From positions 1 to 64,000 of the forward strand of contig NZ_LKBD01000005.1 in NCBI RefSeq assembly GCF_001399975.1: 64,000 nt of DNA, given 5' to 3'. Below are positions 8,005 to 15,990 of this stretch, piece after piece (position 1 is the stretch's first letter; every line of letters begins with the position of its first letter). Both the position numbers and the translations under genes were made by a program. Origin of the DNA: Pseudoalteromonas sp. P1-9. Lineage in GTDB: Bacteria > Pseudomonadota > Gammaproteobacteria > Enterobacterales > Alteromonadaceae. The notes below the pieces were generated by a model. It saw only the letters and a program-made list of their open reading frames with translations. It was not told where the DNA came from and made no database searches.

Positions 8005-8034
8005 GTTTAAAGCTTCTTAAATATCCCGTTTTAC

Positions 8035-8092
8035 AGTTGGGCTCACTTAACTCCTTGTCAATCAGTATGCCGAGTGAGTCCAACTTTTTTTA
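8035..8092 (+). terminator. Rho-independent terminator after EF-hand gene 3
   Basis: AGTTGGGCTCACT (8035-8047) pairs with AGTGAGTCCAACT (8073-8085), 13 bp with one G-U pair, and is followed by seven T. It separates the first three EF-hand genes from the fourth. Confidence 0.85.
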
Positions 8093-8114
8093 TTAAATCA
8101 AGTAGTGAAATGAA

Positions 8115-8339
8115 ATGAAAAAAGCCTTAGTTATCGCAATCTCAATGTATGTAATGTTATTTGCCACCGTAAAAGCTGTTGCAGATGAAGAGTTTGCTTT
8201 GTTCGATTCTGACAACAGCGGCACAATCAGCGTAGACGAGGCGAAACGCAATCACGCACTACTTGAACAATTTACACATTTAGACCGTGATAATAATGGC
8301 GAATTAAGTCCACAAGAATTCGCTAGATTCACTGGATAA
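8115..8339 (+). CDS. Small exported EF-hand protein 4
   Basis: This 74-residue protein has a signal peptide (MKKALVIAISMYVMLFATVKAVA) and two complete EF-hand loops, DSDNSGTISVDE and DRDNNGELSPQE. It is more diverged from copies 2 and 3 than they are from each other. A terminator lies between it and gene 3, so it may be expressed by read-through or from a promoter within the terminator region. A second hairpin follows it at 8358-8415. Confidence 0.75.
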   Translation: MKKALVIAISMYVMLFATVKAVADEEFALFDSDNSGTISVDEAKRNHALLEQFTHLDRDNNGELSPQEFARFTG

Positions 8340-8357
8340 CCCCGTATCAACCCTCCC

Positions 8358-8415
8358 TAGTGCGACCTGAACTATTTTTTGTTGGACATGAATACTTTTA
8401 CGGTCGCACTATTTT
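8358..8415 (+). terminator. Terminator-like hairpin after EF-hand gene 4
   Basis: TAGTGCGACC (8358-8367) and GGTCGCACTA (8402-8411) form a perfect 10-bp stem followed by TTTT. The 34-nt loop is long and contains a T-run, so termination efficiency is uncertain. Confidence 0.55.
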
Positions 8416-8478
8416 CGCGTTAAAAGGGCTTTTGCTTTTGAATTGGCTTATGTAAGCTGCTTATAACATCTTAGTTTT

Positions 8479-8961
8479 ATGAGCAAAATCATGACGCCAG
8501 CAATTAAAACAGCAGAAAAAGCGAAAATAGATTTCTCTGTACACCAGTATGAACACGACAGCAGTGTTGCGTCTTTTGGGTTAGAAGCCAGTGAGAAACT
8601 TGGCGTATGTTCGGCCACTGTGTTTAAAACGCTGGTAGCAAGCTTAGATAATGGCGATCTGGTTGTAGCGATTATTCCTGTCGATCAAAAATTAAATCTA
8701 AAAGCTGTGGCCAAGGCGAGTAAAGCAAAAAAAGCAAAAATGGCCGAACCGCTCGATGTTGAGCGTTCAACCGGTTATGTACTTGGCGGCGTAAGTCCAC
8801 TTGGACAAAAGAAACGTCTTAAAACCCTGCTTGATGACTCTGCAAAAGAACACTCCACTATTTATGTAAGCGCCGGCCGTCGCGGTTTGGAGATTGAACT
8901 TAAACCAAGTGATCTTTTATCACTTACTAATGGGCAGTTTGTAGCACTAAAAGCCGAATAG
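8479..8961 (+). CDS. ybaK: Cys-tRNA(Pro)/Cys-tRNA(Cys) deacylase YbaK
   Basis: YbaK hydrolyses cysteine wrongly attached to tRNA(Pro) by prolyl-tRNA synthetase, in the cytoplasm. The 160-residue protein has the family signature throughout: MTPAIKTAEKAKIDFSVHQY, EHD near residue 25, a conserved Lys in VFKTL, the stretch DQKLNLKAVAKAS, and RSTGYVLGGVSPLGQKKRL. The ATG at 8491 (MTPAIK) is where most homologues begin; the ATG at 8479 adds four residues, and neither has a strong ribosome site. The gene appears monocistronic. Confidence 0.92.
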   Translation: MSKIMTPAIKTAEKAKIDFSVHQYEHDSSVASFGLEASEKLGVCSATVFKTLVASLDNGDLVVAIIPVDQKLNLKAVAKASKAKKAKMAEPLDVERSTGYVLGGVSPLGQKKRLKTLLDDSAKEHSTIYVSAGRRGLEIELKPSDLLSLTNGQFVALKAE

Positions 8962-9037
8962 CGCTTACTTAAGGTTTACCTCGAACCGTTATTTGTCATT
9001 GAAGTTTCATAATTCAAGGTCATTTTTATGCTTAAAT

Positions 9038-9057
9038 AATCTGGACTATACCAGATT
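9038..9057 (+). promoter_or_regulatory. Candidate PhnR operator before phnW
   Basis: AATCTGG-ACTATA-CCAGATT is a palindrome with 7-bp arms that ends 12 bases before the phnW start. Its core TGGACTATACCA matches, at TGGnCTAnACCA, the perfect palindrome TGGTCTAGACCA found before the TonB receptor gene at 18825. A shared operator for the UTRA-type GntR regulator encoded at 11457 is the simplest reading. Confidence 0.55.
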
Positions 9058-9069
9058 GGAAAAGATGAA

Positions 9070-10170
9070 ATGAATGAATACTTGTTATTGACGCCGGGCC
9101 CTCTTTCAACCAGCGAGACAGTAAAGCAGGCAATGCTTAAAGATTGGTGTACCTGGGATGACGACTATAACATTGAGATTGTAGAGGCGATCCGTACGAA
9201 ACTCACGGCCCTTGCGAGTAACACTCACGATTATACCTGTGTATTAATGCAAGGAAGTGGCACGGCAAGCGTTGAATCAGCACTTGGCAGTTTAATTAAA
9301 AACACAGATAAACTGCTTATTATCAATAATGGCGCTTATGGAAAACGCATCGCTGAAATAGCAAATTACCTAAATATCAATGCAATAGTGCTTAATTTAA
9401 ATGAAACTCAGTTACCAAATATGGCAGAGGTTGAAGAGCAGTTACAAGCGCACAGTGATATTACTCACATTGCAATGGTGCACTGCGAAACCACCACGGG
9501 TATGCTCAACCCGGTTGCAGAAATGGGCGCTCTTGCTAAAAAGTATGATAAAACCTTTATATTAGATGCAATGAGCAGCTTTGGTGGTATTGAGTTAGAT
9601 ATGGCTGAACTTAACATAGATGTGCTTATTAGCTCTGCTAATAAATGTATTCAAGGTGTACCGGGTTTTAGTTTTGTGATTGTTAAAAAGGCGATTATTG
9701 CACAATGCCAAGGTATAGCACGTTCACTTAGCTTAGATTTGTACGCGCAGTGGAAAACCATGGAAGACCACAATGGAAAGTGGCGTTTCACGTCGCCGAC
9801 CCATGTGGTAAGAGCGTTTTATCAGGCGCTTTTGGAATTAGAAGAGGAAGGCGGTGTCAAAGCGCGCTTTAACCGCTACAAAACAAATCAACAGCGTTTA
9901 GTTGATGGTATGCACGCACTTGGATTTGAGACCTTGCTAGCGAAAGAGCTGCATTCGCCGATTATCACCTCGTTCTATTCACCAACCAGTAATAAATACA
10001 ATTTTGCTTTGTTTTACAGTGCGTTAAAAGAGCAAGGGTTTGTGATTTATCCGGGTAAAGTATCGGACGCTGATTGTTTCCGCATTGGTAATATTGGCGA
10101 AATTTACCCTGACGATATAACGCGATTACTTAGTGCAATAAAGCGCAGTCGATTTTGGTTAGAATCATAA
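9070..10170 (+). CDS. phnW: 2-aminoethylphosphonate--pyruvate transaminase
   Basis: PhnW moves the amino group of 2-aminoethylphosphonate (AEP) to pyruvate, giving phosphonoacetaldehyde and alanine; it depends on pyridoxal phosphate. The 366-residue sequence starts with [19 protein letters not shown], has the cofactor region GSGTASVES (63-71), the Asp of [10 protein letters not shown] (D166) and the Schiff-base Lys K192 in [12 protein letters not shown]. Length and motifs are those of PhnW. It has its own promoter region with the palindrome at 9038-9057. The next enzyme, PhnX, is encoded 4 kb away on the other strand. Confidence 0.93.
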   Translation: MNEYLLLTPGPLSTSETVKQAMLKDWCTWDDDYNIEIVEAIRTKLTALASNTHDYTCVLMQGSGTASVESALGSLIKNTDKLLIINNGAYGKRIAEIANYLNINAIVLNLNETQLPNMAEVEEQLQAHSDITHIAMVHCETTTGMLNPVAEMGALAKKYDKTFILDAMSSFGGIELDMAELNIDVLISSANKCIQGVPGFSFVIVKKAIIAQCQGIARSLSLDLYAQWKTMEDHNGKWRFTSPTHVVRAFYQALLELEEEGGVKARFNRYKTNQQRLVDGMHALGFETLLAKELHSPIITSFYSPTSNKYNFALFYSALKEQGFVIYPGKVSDADCFRIGNIGEIYPDDITRLLSAIKRSRFWLES

Positions 10171-10188
10171 AAAATGGCTTCATTAGAT

Positions 10189-10220
10189 AAAAGGTAATAG
10201 CCAAACACTATTACCTTTTT
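10189..10220 (+). terminator. Bidirectional terminator after phnW
   Basis: AAAAGGTAATAG (10189-10200) and CTATTACCTTTT (10208-10219) form a 12-bp stem with a 7-nt loop. There is a T-run on the plus strand and TTTT on the minus strand, so it can serve both phnW and the convergent diguanylate cyclase gene. Confidence 0.85.
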
Positions 10221-10225
10221 GCTTG

Positions 10226-11338
10226 TTAGCTTAAGGTTGTTTGATTGCGTCCTGCTTGTTTTGAGGCATAAAGAGCTTTATCAGCGATGTCGATATTTTC
10301 ATCTACAGATAACGTTTCTTTAAATTGTGTTAATCCAACACTAATGGTTAAAGGTCCATATAGTTTATCTTTTGACTGTTCGGTTACCGCTTTACGAATG
10401 CGCTCAGCAATTTGAAAGCCAACATTCTCATCAGAATAGGTTAGAAAAATAAAAAACTCTTCACCACCATAACGGCAGCTAATGTCGTATTCGCGTGTGC
10501 AGTGTTGTATTTGCTCAGCAACGAGCTTAATTGCATCATCTCCTTGTTGGTGACCATGTTGATCATTTACTTGCTTGAAGTGATCGATATCTAACATTAA
10601 CACCGAACATGTTTGCTTATTGCGTTTGGCTAATGCCAATTGATTATTAACAAGATTGTAAACCGCAGTGCGATTATATAGACCGGTAAGCGCGTCTTGT
10701 GTCGCTAAAGCTTTATATTTTAATGTGAGGTTAATCAGTTGACTTGTGAAAATAAATACCGTGAGAACCAAAATAAGTGATGAAAAGTAAACTAGCAAAT
10801 AATAAAAGTCTGTTTCAAAGTATTCGCGGCGACTAATACCTTTAGGAATGCTAGATAGTTCATAAAATATTACTAGCAGTGAAATTACAAGAAAGATCAC
10901 TAACCCTTTGTCTGCTTGATTGGGGTTTTTGACCTTAACTAAGCTTATAAGTGCAATACAAAGGCAGTAGGCTGAAAATAGCATGGTATAAAACACATGG
11001 TTTTCAATAAACAGTATGCTACAGGTAAATACTGCAAACGAAACAAGCAGTAAGAGACTAAGTTTATCACTCTCACTTTTTTTACAAATAGTTAAGCCAA
11101 ATAATAAGGAAGTGATGGTGCCTATTAAGTCTTCAAGATACCAATCAGTATTTGCAATGTGTAAAGGTGGTTTATTTAAAAAATAAAAAAACAGTAACGA
11201 ACTAATAAAGTAACCAAAAAGGTAGGGGGTTTCTTTGTTGTCTTTGATCACTGAGCGCAAAATAAATAGCGCGAAGATACAGGCAATAATCTCGATGGTG
11301 GAACTAACACCCACTGCTTCTTGGTAACTGATATTCAT
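10226..11338 (-). CDS. Membrane diguanylate cyclase (GGEEF)
   Basis: The N-terminal 200 residues hold about six or seven membrane helices with short loops, a likely membrane sensor module. The C-terminal GGDEF domain has DALTGLYNR, the DIDHFKQVNDQHGHQQGDDA segment, an intact active site GGEEF (about residue 290) and an I-site, REYD, exactly five residues before it. It should therefore make c-di-GMP in the cytoplasm and be product-inhibited. The gene lies between phnW and phnR and converges on phnW. It has no PhnR-type palindrome in front of it, so its position inside the AEP regulon may be chance. Confidence 0.85.
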   Translation of the reverse strand: MNISYQEAVGVSSTIEIIACIFALFILRSVIKDNKETPYLFGYFISSLLFFYFLNKPPLHIANTDWYLEDLIGTITSLLFGLTICKKSESDKLSLLLLVSFAVFTCSILFIENHVFYTMLFSAYCLCIALISLVKVKNPNQADKGLVIFLVISLLVIFYELSSIPKGISRREYFETDFYYLLVYFSSLILVLTVFIFTSQLINLTLKYKALATQDALTGLYNRTAVYNLVNNQLALAKRNKQTCSVLMLDIDHFKQVNDQHGHQQGDDAIKLVAEQIQHCTREYDISCRYGGEEFFIFLTYSDENVGFQIAERIRKAVTEQSKDKLYGPLTISVGLTQFKETLSVDENIDIADKALYASKQAGRNQTTLS

Positions 11339-11456
11339 TAATTCTGCCGCTGTATAACTAATGCTCTGAGTTTAGTTAAAATCCTCCATAGTTAAAATGT
11401 TAGCGCTTAAAATTAAACATAAAAATGAGAACAAGCTCAGCCCAACGAGTCAGTTT

Positions 11457-12143
11457 TTATTGGCCAATCACTATCATTTCAATGGCATCATGCAGCCAAT
11501 ATTCAATGTTGTAGTCGATTAAAATACCACTTGTTTCATAACGCTGACGAATCACTTTTAAACACGGCGCACCGCTATTTTTTTCAAGGCTTTTAGCAAC
11601 ATCATCTGGCAGAACAGTAACACTTATTACGCATTCTTCATTGTTAATATCCACATGATAATGTGAGGTCATAATAGTGGTGATTGAGCCATTGAGCGGT
11701 TGTGATTCTAGATCATCAAAACGGCTGGCATCGCAATTGATCTGTTCAAACATAATTGGTCGGCCATCAAGGCTGCGAACACGCTCGATTTTATATAACG
11801 TATCACCACTAAACTGCTGATTAAGCAACATATTTTCTTGTTTCTCGATAGTCAATACATGGGTGTTTGGCGTAAAGCCTTGCTCTTGCGCTAATTGATA
11901 AAAATTAACTTTAGTTGCGGGTCGCCACTTAAGTTTGTTGGATGTAACAAACCAGCCGCGGCGTTTTTGGCTGTAAATTAAGCCTTCTGCTTCAAGGCGG
12001 TTTAATGCTTCACGCACAGTAATACGGGTTGAATTGAAGTGTTCTTGCAGCGTGCGCTCAGATGGTAGTTTATCACCAATAGCAAGCTCGCCACTGGCGA
12101 TATGTGTTTGAATATACTTTTGTATTTTTTGATATAGCAACAT
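11457..12143 (-). CDS. phnR: GntR/HutC (UTRA) regulator of AEP use
   Basis: The protein is 228 residues. The N-terminal winged helix has MLLYQKIQKYIQTHIASGEL, then KLPSERTLQEHFNSTRITVREALNRLEAEGLI, the classic GntR HTH. The C-terminal UTRA ligand domain has YKIERVRSLDGRPIMFEQI and CLKVIRQRYETSGILIDY. It matches the phosphonate-utilisation regulator type (PhnR) in domain order and context, being last in the minus-strand catabolic cluster. The inducer is probably AEP or a breakdown product (inference). Candidate operators are the two TGGnCTAnACCA palindromes at 9038 and 18825. An 81-base gap with a small hairpin separates it from the gene upstream. Confidence 0.82.
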   Translation of the reverse strand: MLLYQKIQKYIQTHIASGELAIGDKLPSERTLQEHFNSTRITVREALNRLEAEGLIYSQKRRGWFVTSNKLKWRPATKVNFYQLAQEQGFTPNTHVLTIEKQENMLLNQQFSGDTLYKIERVRSLDGRPIMFEQINCDASRFDDLESQPLNGSITTIMTSHYHVDINNEECVISVTVLPDDVAKSLEKNSGAPCLKVIRQRYETSGILIDYNIEYWLHDAIEMIVIGQ

Positions 12144-12174
12144 AGAAAGTGGCTTTTAAAATCTGCAGAAAACG

Positions 12175-12194
12175 AGGCCTATGCTATTAGGCCT
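12175..12194 (-). other. Small hairpin between oxidoreductase gene and phnR
   Basis: AGGCCT occurs twice (12175-12180, 12189-12194) with an 8-nt spacer. Since AGGCCT is self-complementary the two copies can pair into a 6-bp stem. On the minus strand CGTTTT follows. It may be a weak terminator that lowers phnR expression relative to the upstream genes. Confidence 0.35.
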
Positions 12195-12224
12195 TAGAAA
12201 TATGTCAAGCATATGAATTGCGCG

Positions 12225-13640
12225 TTAATTTGTATCTGCCTTTGCAGCTGCGCCGGAAAGCTTAGCTAAGTATTTATCGATTTTAGATGGTGCTAAATTG
12301 TTATCCTCCGCGCGCTCTTTTCGCCTTATGCCGTTGCGAATGATATAAGCGCCAAGTGTTCGAAAGGGCTCGACGGGAAAACATTCAAGATTTTGGTTTA
12401 CAAGGCCACACGTTTGCCATTCATCGTTCGTATTTAATAGCATAGACGCGAGGATTTGCCCGCCTAAATACGATTGCACCACACCATTCCCCGAGTAACC
12501 TGCGGCAACTACTACATTCTTATCGGTTTCTTGGAAAAATGGAAAGCCGCTTACGCTGCGATCCGATGGACCTGTCCAGGTGCGGTCAATTTCAAGGCCA
12601 TGATCGCCAAAGAAATAATTAAGAGAATTCTCTAACTCAGCTTGATATTGGCTGGGTGCATTGAATTTATCACTCATTTTATTGGCAAAACTAAAATAGT
12701 TACCGCCTTTACCGAGCATTAAACGGCCATCGGATGTTGTGCGGTAATAGTTCACAAAGATACGCGAATCGATAACTGCTGCACCATGGTTAAGGTTTAA
12801 TGTTTTAAGCTTGTCTGGCATCGGCTTAGTAATCACCATATCGGATGATACCAGCACGACATTTCGCGAAAATTGCGGCATTAGCCTTGGTAACCAGGCA
12901 TTAACGGCAAATAACAACTTTTCAGTTTTAAGAGACTTTATTGATAAATTTTTGTCTTTATAACAAACGGTAATAGTCTCGTTTTGTGGTGCGTTTTCCT
13001 TTGTGTGGGAAACATAACGGGTGGATTCACTTATCACTATGCCCATTTCAATGGCAATACGGCGTAGCCCGCGAACCAGCTTAGCCGGTTGCACACTACC
13101 AGCGTGAGGTGAAAAGACCGCGTGTTGATTTTGACCTGAGCCAGTGTGTTTCAGCTGCTCTTTATTTACTACCTGCCATTGATTAAGCGAAACACCGTCA
13201 AGGGCACTAAGACAGGGTATAAGCACACCTTGTTGCGCGGCATTAGACGCGGTGATATAACAGCCATCGACACGCAAATCACAGTCAATATTATGTTCTG
13301 TGGCAAATTGGGATATTGCATGAACGGCGTTTTCAGATTGTTGCACTAGCCACTTGGCTTGTGACTCACCAAAGCGTTTTTTCAAACTTAAATACTTAGT
13401 TGACCACGTCAGCATGGCGCCGCCATTGCGACCTGAAGCACCTTGGCCACATAAATCTTTATCAAGGATCACAATACGCGTGTTTGGTGCGCGTTGTTTT
13501 ATAGTGATTGCCGTCCAAAGTCCGGTAAATCCACCACCAATAATTGCAATGTCATAAGGGTTTTCATCAATACTGGCTGAAGAAACAGAGGTTGTTTCTT
13601 CAGCCATAGCTTGATCAAACCAAAAAGGTTGATACGTCAT
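12225..13640 (-). CDS. FAD-dependent aminophosphonate oxidoreductase
   Basis: A DAO-type flavoenzyme of 471 residues. The FAD-binding Rossmann motif is YDIAIIGGGFTGLWTAI (about 29-45), and GQGASGRNGGAML (about 64-76) is the second nucleotide-contact loop. The C-terminal VVAAGYSGNGVVQSYLGGQI is the usual last FAD contact. Flavoenzymes of this group are found in AEP clusters as putative aminophosphonate oxidoreductases; some are reported to oxidise N-methylated AEP to phosphonoacetaldehyde, feeding PhnX. That fits this operon, but the substrate is inferred. Its start overlaps the phnX stop (TAATG), so translation is probably coupled. Confidence 0.82.
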   Translation of the reverse strand: MTYQPFWFDQAMAEETTSVSSASIDENPYDIAIIGGGFTGLWTAITIKQRAPNTRIVILDKDLCGQGASGRNGGAMLTWSTKYLSLKKRFGESQAKWLVQQSENAVHAISQFATEHNIDCDLRVDGCYITASNAAQQGVLIPCLSALDGVSLNQWQVVNKEQLKHTGSGQNQHAVFSPHAGSVQPAKLVRGLRRIAIEMGIVISESTRYVSHTKENAPQNETITVCYKDKNLSIKSLKTEKLLFAVNAWLPRLMPQFSRNVVLVSSDMVITKPMPDKLKTLNLNHGAAVIDSRIFVNYYRTTSDGRLMLGKGGNYFSFANKMSDKFNAPSQYQAELENSLNYFFGDHGLEIDRTWTGPSDRSVSGFPFFQETDKNVVVAAGYSGNGVVQSYLGGQILASMLLNTNDEWQTCGLVNQNLECFPVEPFRTLGAYIIRNGIRRKERAEDNNLAPSKIDKYLAKLSGAAAKADTN

Positions 13641-14449
13641 TAAGGGTGTTCGCCTCTTGCTAAGCGTGCATTAATCTCAAAAAGTACCGGTTCAATATCG
13701 GCTAAGCTATTAATCACGAAATGAGCACCGGCACTTGATAATTGGGCATATGCTTCGCGTGATAAATTGCTTTGCTCACTTGCTGATAATGCTTGCCACT
13801 CTTCTTCACTTTTGCCCACAGCGTTGCCCGTAAGTGCCACACCGACTGTCCACATGCCCGCATTTAACCCTTCTAAAATACCGGGAATTGAGTCATCCAC
13901 TTTTACACAGTGATTGACAGAATTAATTGCTAGCTTGTTAACATTTTCCAAAGTCATCCAAGGACCGGGGCGAGAGCCCGCTGTTAACTCGTCACTTGCC
14001 ACGCAGTAATCAGGGCGATAACCGTGTTCAGCTGCGGCAATTTCAAGTTCGGTCATTACTTCGCGCGGGTAGCCTGAACAGCTGCCGATTTTAACTCCTT
14101 TTGCTTGTAAGCGTTGTATCACTGGTAGCACGCCTTCGATAGGGGCTGAACGATCCGCAACTTTGGCTTTTTGCAGCGGCATAAAGGTTTGGTAAATATG
14201 ATCAATTTGCTCGGTTGTCATTGCCGTACCAAACTGTTCACACCAACGGCGATTAACACTGTCGAGCTTGCCAAGTGATTCGATGTGATCCCATTTACCC
14301 ATGCCCATTGGAATTCGTGCTTCTTCGAGCGTGATGTCAAAATCATAAGCCGATTTAAACGCTTCAACAAAGATGGTAGTGGGTGCAATTGAGCCATAGT
14401 CAACAACCGTGCCTGCCCAGTCGAGAATAAGCGCTTCTACTTGTTTCAT
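13640..14449 (-). CDS. phnX: Phosphonoacetaldehyde hydrolase
   Basis: PhnX cleaves the C-P bond of phosphonoacetaldehyde to acetaldehyde and phosphate, completing AEP breakdown after PhnW. It is a HAD enzyme of 269 residues. The nucleophile D10 is in LILDWAGTVVDYGS, the Schiff-base Lys K52 is in GMGKWDHI, motif II is GSCSGYPREVM, and the acidic motif is KVDDSIPGILEG. These are the diagnostic PhnX features. It lies 9 bases after the DUF5690 transporter gene and overlaps the oxidoreductase gene by one base. Confidence 0.94.
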   Translation of the reverse strand: MKQVEALILDWAGTVVDYGSIAPTTIFVEAFKSAYDFDITLEEARIPMGMGKWDHIESLGKLDSVNRRWCEQFGTAMTTEQIDHIYQTFMPLQKAKVADRSAPIEGVLPVIQRLQAKGVKIGSCSGYPREVMTELEIAAAEHGYRPDYCVASDELTAGSRPGPWMTLENVNKLAINSVNHCVKVDDSIPGILEGLNAGMWTVGVALTGNAVGKSEEEWQALSASEQSNLSREAYAQLSSAGAHFVINSLADIEPVLFEINARLARGEHP

Positions 14450-14458
14450 AAATAGTCC

Positions 14459-15784
14459 TTAATGAGTTGGTGCGAGCGACTTAGCATTAAGTGCTCGTTT
14501 AGAGGTGTATTTGTTAGATAAAATAATGCTGAAGTAGCAAAGTGAACTGATGACCAATACGCTTGCAATTGCACAGATCCAGTAACTGGTAGCAATAAAG
14601 TAGCTCAGCCATGACAACTCTGGCTCGGCAAAGGTGCGATACAGCAAAATACTGACCGAGCCGATATACCCAGCTGAATCAGCTAAATAGAGTAGAAAAC
14701 CCACATTGGCAACACCGCCCACGGCGGCAATCATGCGGTCGAATAAAAAGCAGTTGTAGGGGATATACGCGATATAAAGCCCTGCGCCAAGTAGTACCAT
14801 CCATGCTTTAGCATCTAATAGGCCCAATTCGAAGCTATAGGTACTGGCACCGAGTAACAATGTGCCAAATAAGATAAAACCATGATTGACTAAAAACGCG
14901 GTTTTGTTGTTTTTAATCAGTACCATCATGGCAAGGGCAATCAGCACGATAAATGAAATGCGAATGCCTGCGTAAGCAAAAATGGTAGGCTCTTCGCCAT
15001 AACCTAACGCCATCCAGAGTTCTGCTTGAAAATTATCTAAAAAGTCTCGAAAGCCTGTGAAAAGTAAAAAGCTTAAAACGAGCGCTGTAATACCAAACCA
15101 ATATTGTTTAAAGAAGTTAAACCGTGCTTTGCCATCCATTGGTGTTCGTTTTTGTCTTGCTGCAATATCGTTTGTATCTGGTTTTGGAATGGCGTTTAAA
15201 CACACTACACTGAGCAGTAATAAGGGTAAAAAGATTAGGCCAGTTAGGGCTGGCATCCATAACTCAGAGACACCTAGGTTGTTGGTAATATAGCGGCCAA
15301 CGGTTTTCACAACACCGGATGATAAAATAAAGGTGATACTTAAAATGGCACCGAGGATTTCGGTGGTGCGTCTACCTTCTAAATAACTAAAGACGACCCC
15401 CCAAATCATGCCAAGAGATAAACCGTTAAAAAATAAGCAAATAATGTTAAGGCCAATAGGCAATAGTGCAAATAACACCAGCGAGAGCTCTGCGCCTAAG
15501 ATCATTAAAATTATGGCTTTGGCTCGCTGATTAGAGTGCATTTCGGAAATCACTTTTACGCCGATAAATTTTGCTAGCATGTAACCAAATACTTGGCTTA
15601 ATACCAGCGCAACTTTAAAGCTTACAAGCCAGTTTTCTTGCTCAAATGCAAGATAGCTTGATGCAGCAAATGGCTTTCGAAATGCGTACATACAAAAATA
15701 AGTCATAAAGGCAGCGGAGGCTGCGAATAATACGAACGCGGGGCCTTGTGTCTTTTGTAACCAGTTAGCATTTTTAAACAACAT
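14459..15784 (-). CDS. DUF5690/MFS-like transporter, probable AEP uptake
   Basis: This 441-residue membrane protein has about 12 predicted helices in a Major Facilitator-like layout and opens with the DUF5690 hallmark AAFMTYFCMYAFRKPFAA. It is followed at once by phnX, which strongly suggests inner-membrane import of AEP or a related phosphonate. Family members are rarely characterised and substrate is inferred from the operon only. Known AEP importers (PhnSTUV, AepXVW, AepP) are of other families, so this could be a further type. A terminator-like hairpin lies 21 bases before its start. Confidence 0.75.
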   Translation of the reverse strand: MLFKNANWLQKTQGPAFVLFAASAAFMTYFCMYAFRKPFAASSYLAFEQENWLVSFKVALVLSQVFGYMLAKFIGVKVISEMHSNQRAKAIILMILGAELSLVLFALLPIGLNIICLFFNGLSLGMIWGVVFSYLEGRRTTEILGAILSITFILSSGVVKTVGRYITNNLGVSELWMPALTGLIFLPLLLLSVVCLNAIPKPDTNDIAARQKRTPMDGKARFNFFKQYWFGITALVLSFLLFTGFRDFLDNFQAELWMALGYGEEPTIFAYAGIRISFIVLIALAMMVLIKNNKTAFLVNHGFILFGTLLLGASTYSFELGLLDAKAWMVLLGAGLYIAYIPYNCFLFDRMIAAVGGVANVGFLLYLADSAGYIGSVSILLYRTFAEPELSWLSYFIATSYWICAIASVLVISSLCYFSIILSNKYTSKRALNAKSLAPTH

Positions 15785-15805
15785 AATACGTCTCGACTGC
15801 GTTTG

Positions 15806-15836
15806 AAAAAGGGTGCAAAGCAGGTGCTTTGCAACC
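15806..15836 (-). terminator. Terminator/attenuator between TonB receptor and transporter genes
   Basis: Read on the minus strand, GGTTGCAAAGC and GCTTTGCACC form a stem of eight perfect pairs plus flanking GG/CC, with loop ACCT, followed by CCTTTTT. It lies after the TonB receptor gene and only about 21 bases before the DUF5690 start. No PhnR-type palindrome lies in the 205-base gap, so the downstream genes may depend on read-through. Confidence 0.7.
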
Positions 15837-15990
15837 TCGGTACTATCAACAAATCAGTGTTAATTTAGGGCAATTGTTTCGGGAACCCATTGTGATAGTG
15901 TTCTGTGAACTTAATGTGTAATCAAAGGGGTTAAGTTTGCATTGTGATGCACCCTTACCCCTGTTCGCTCGTTCGCGTTAAAAACATTCG

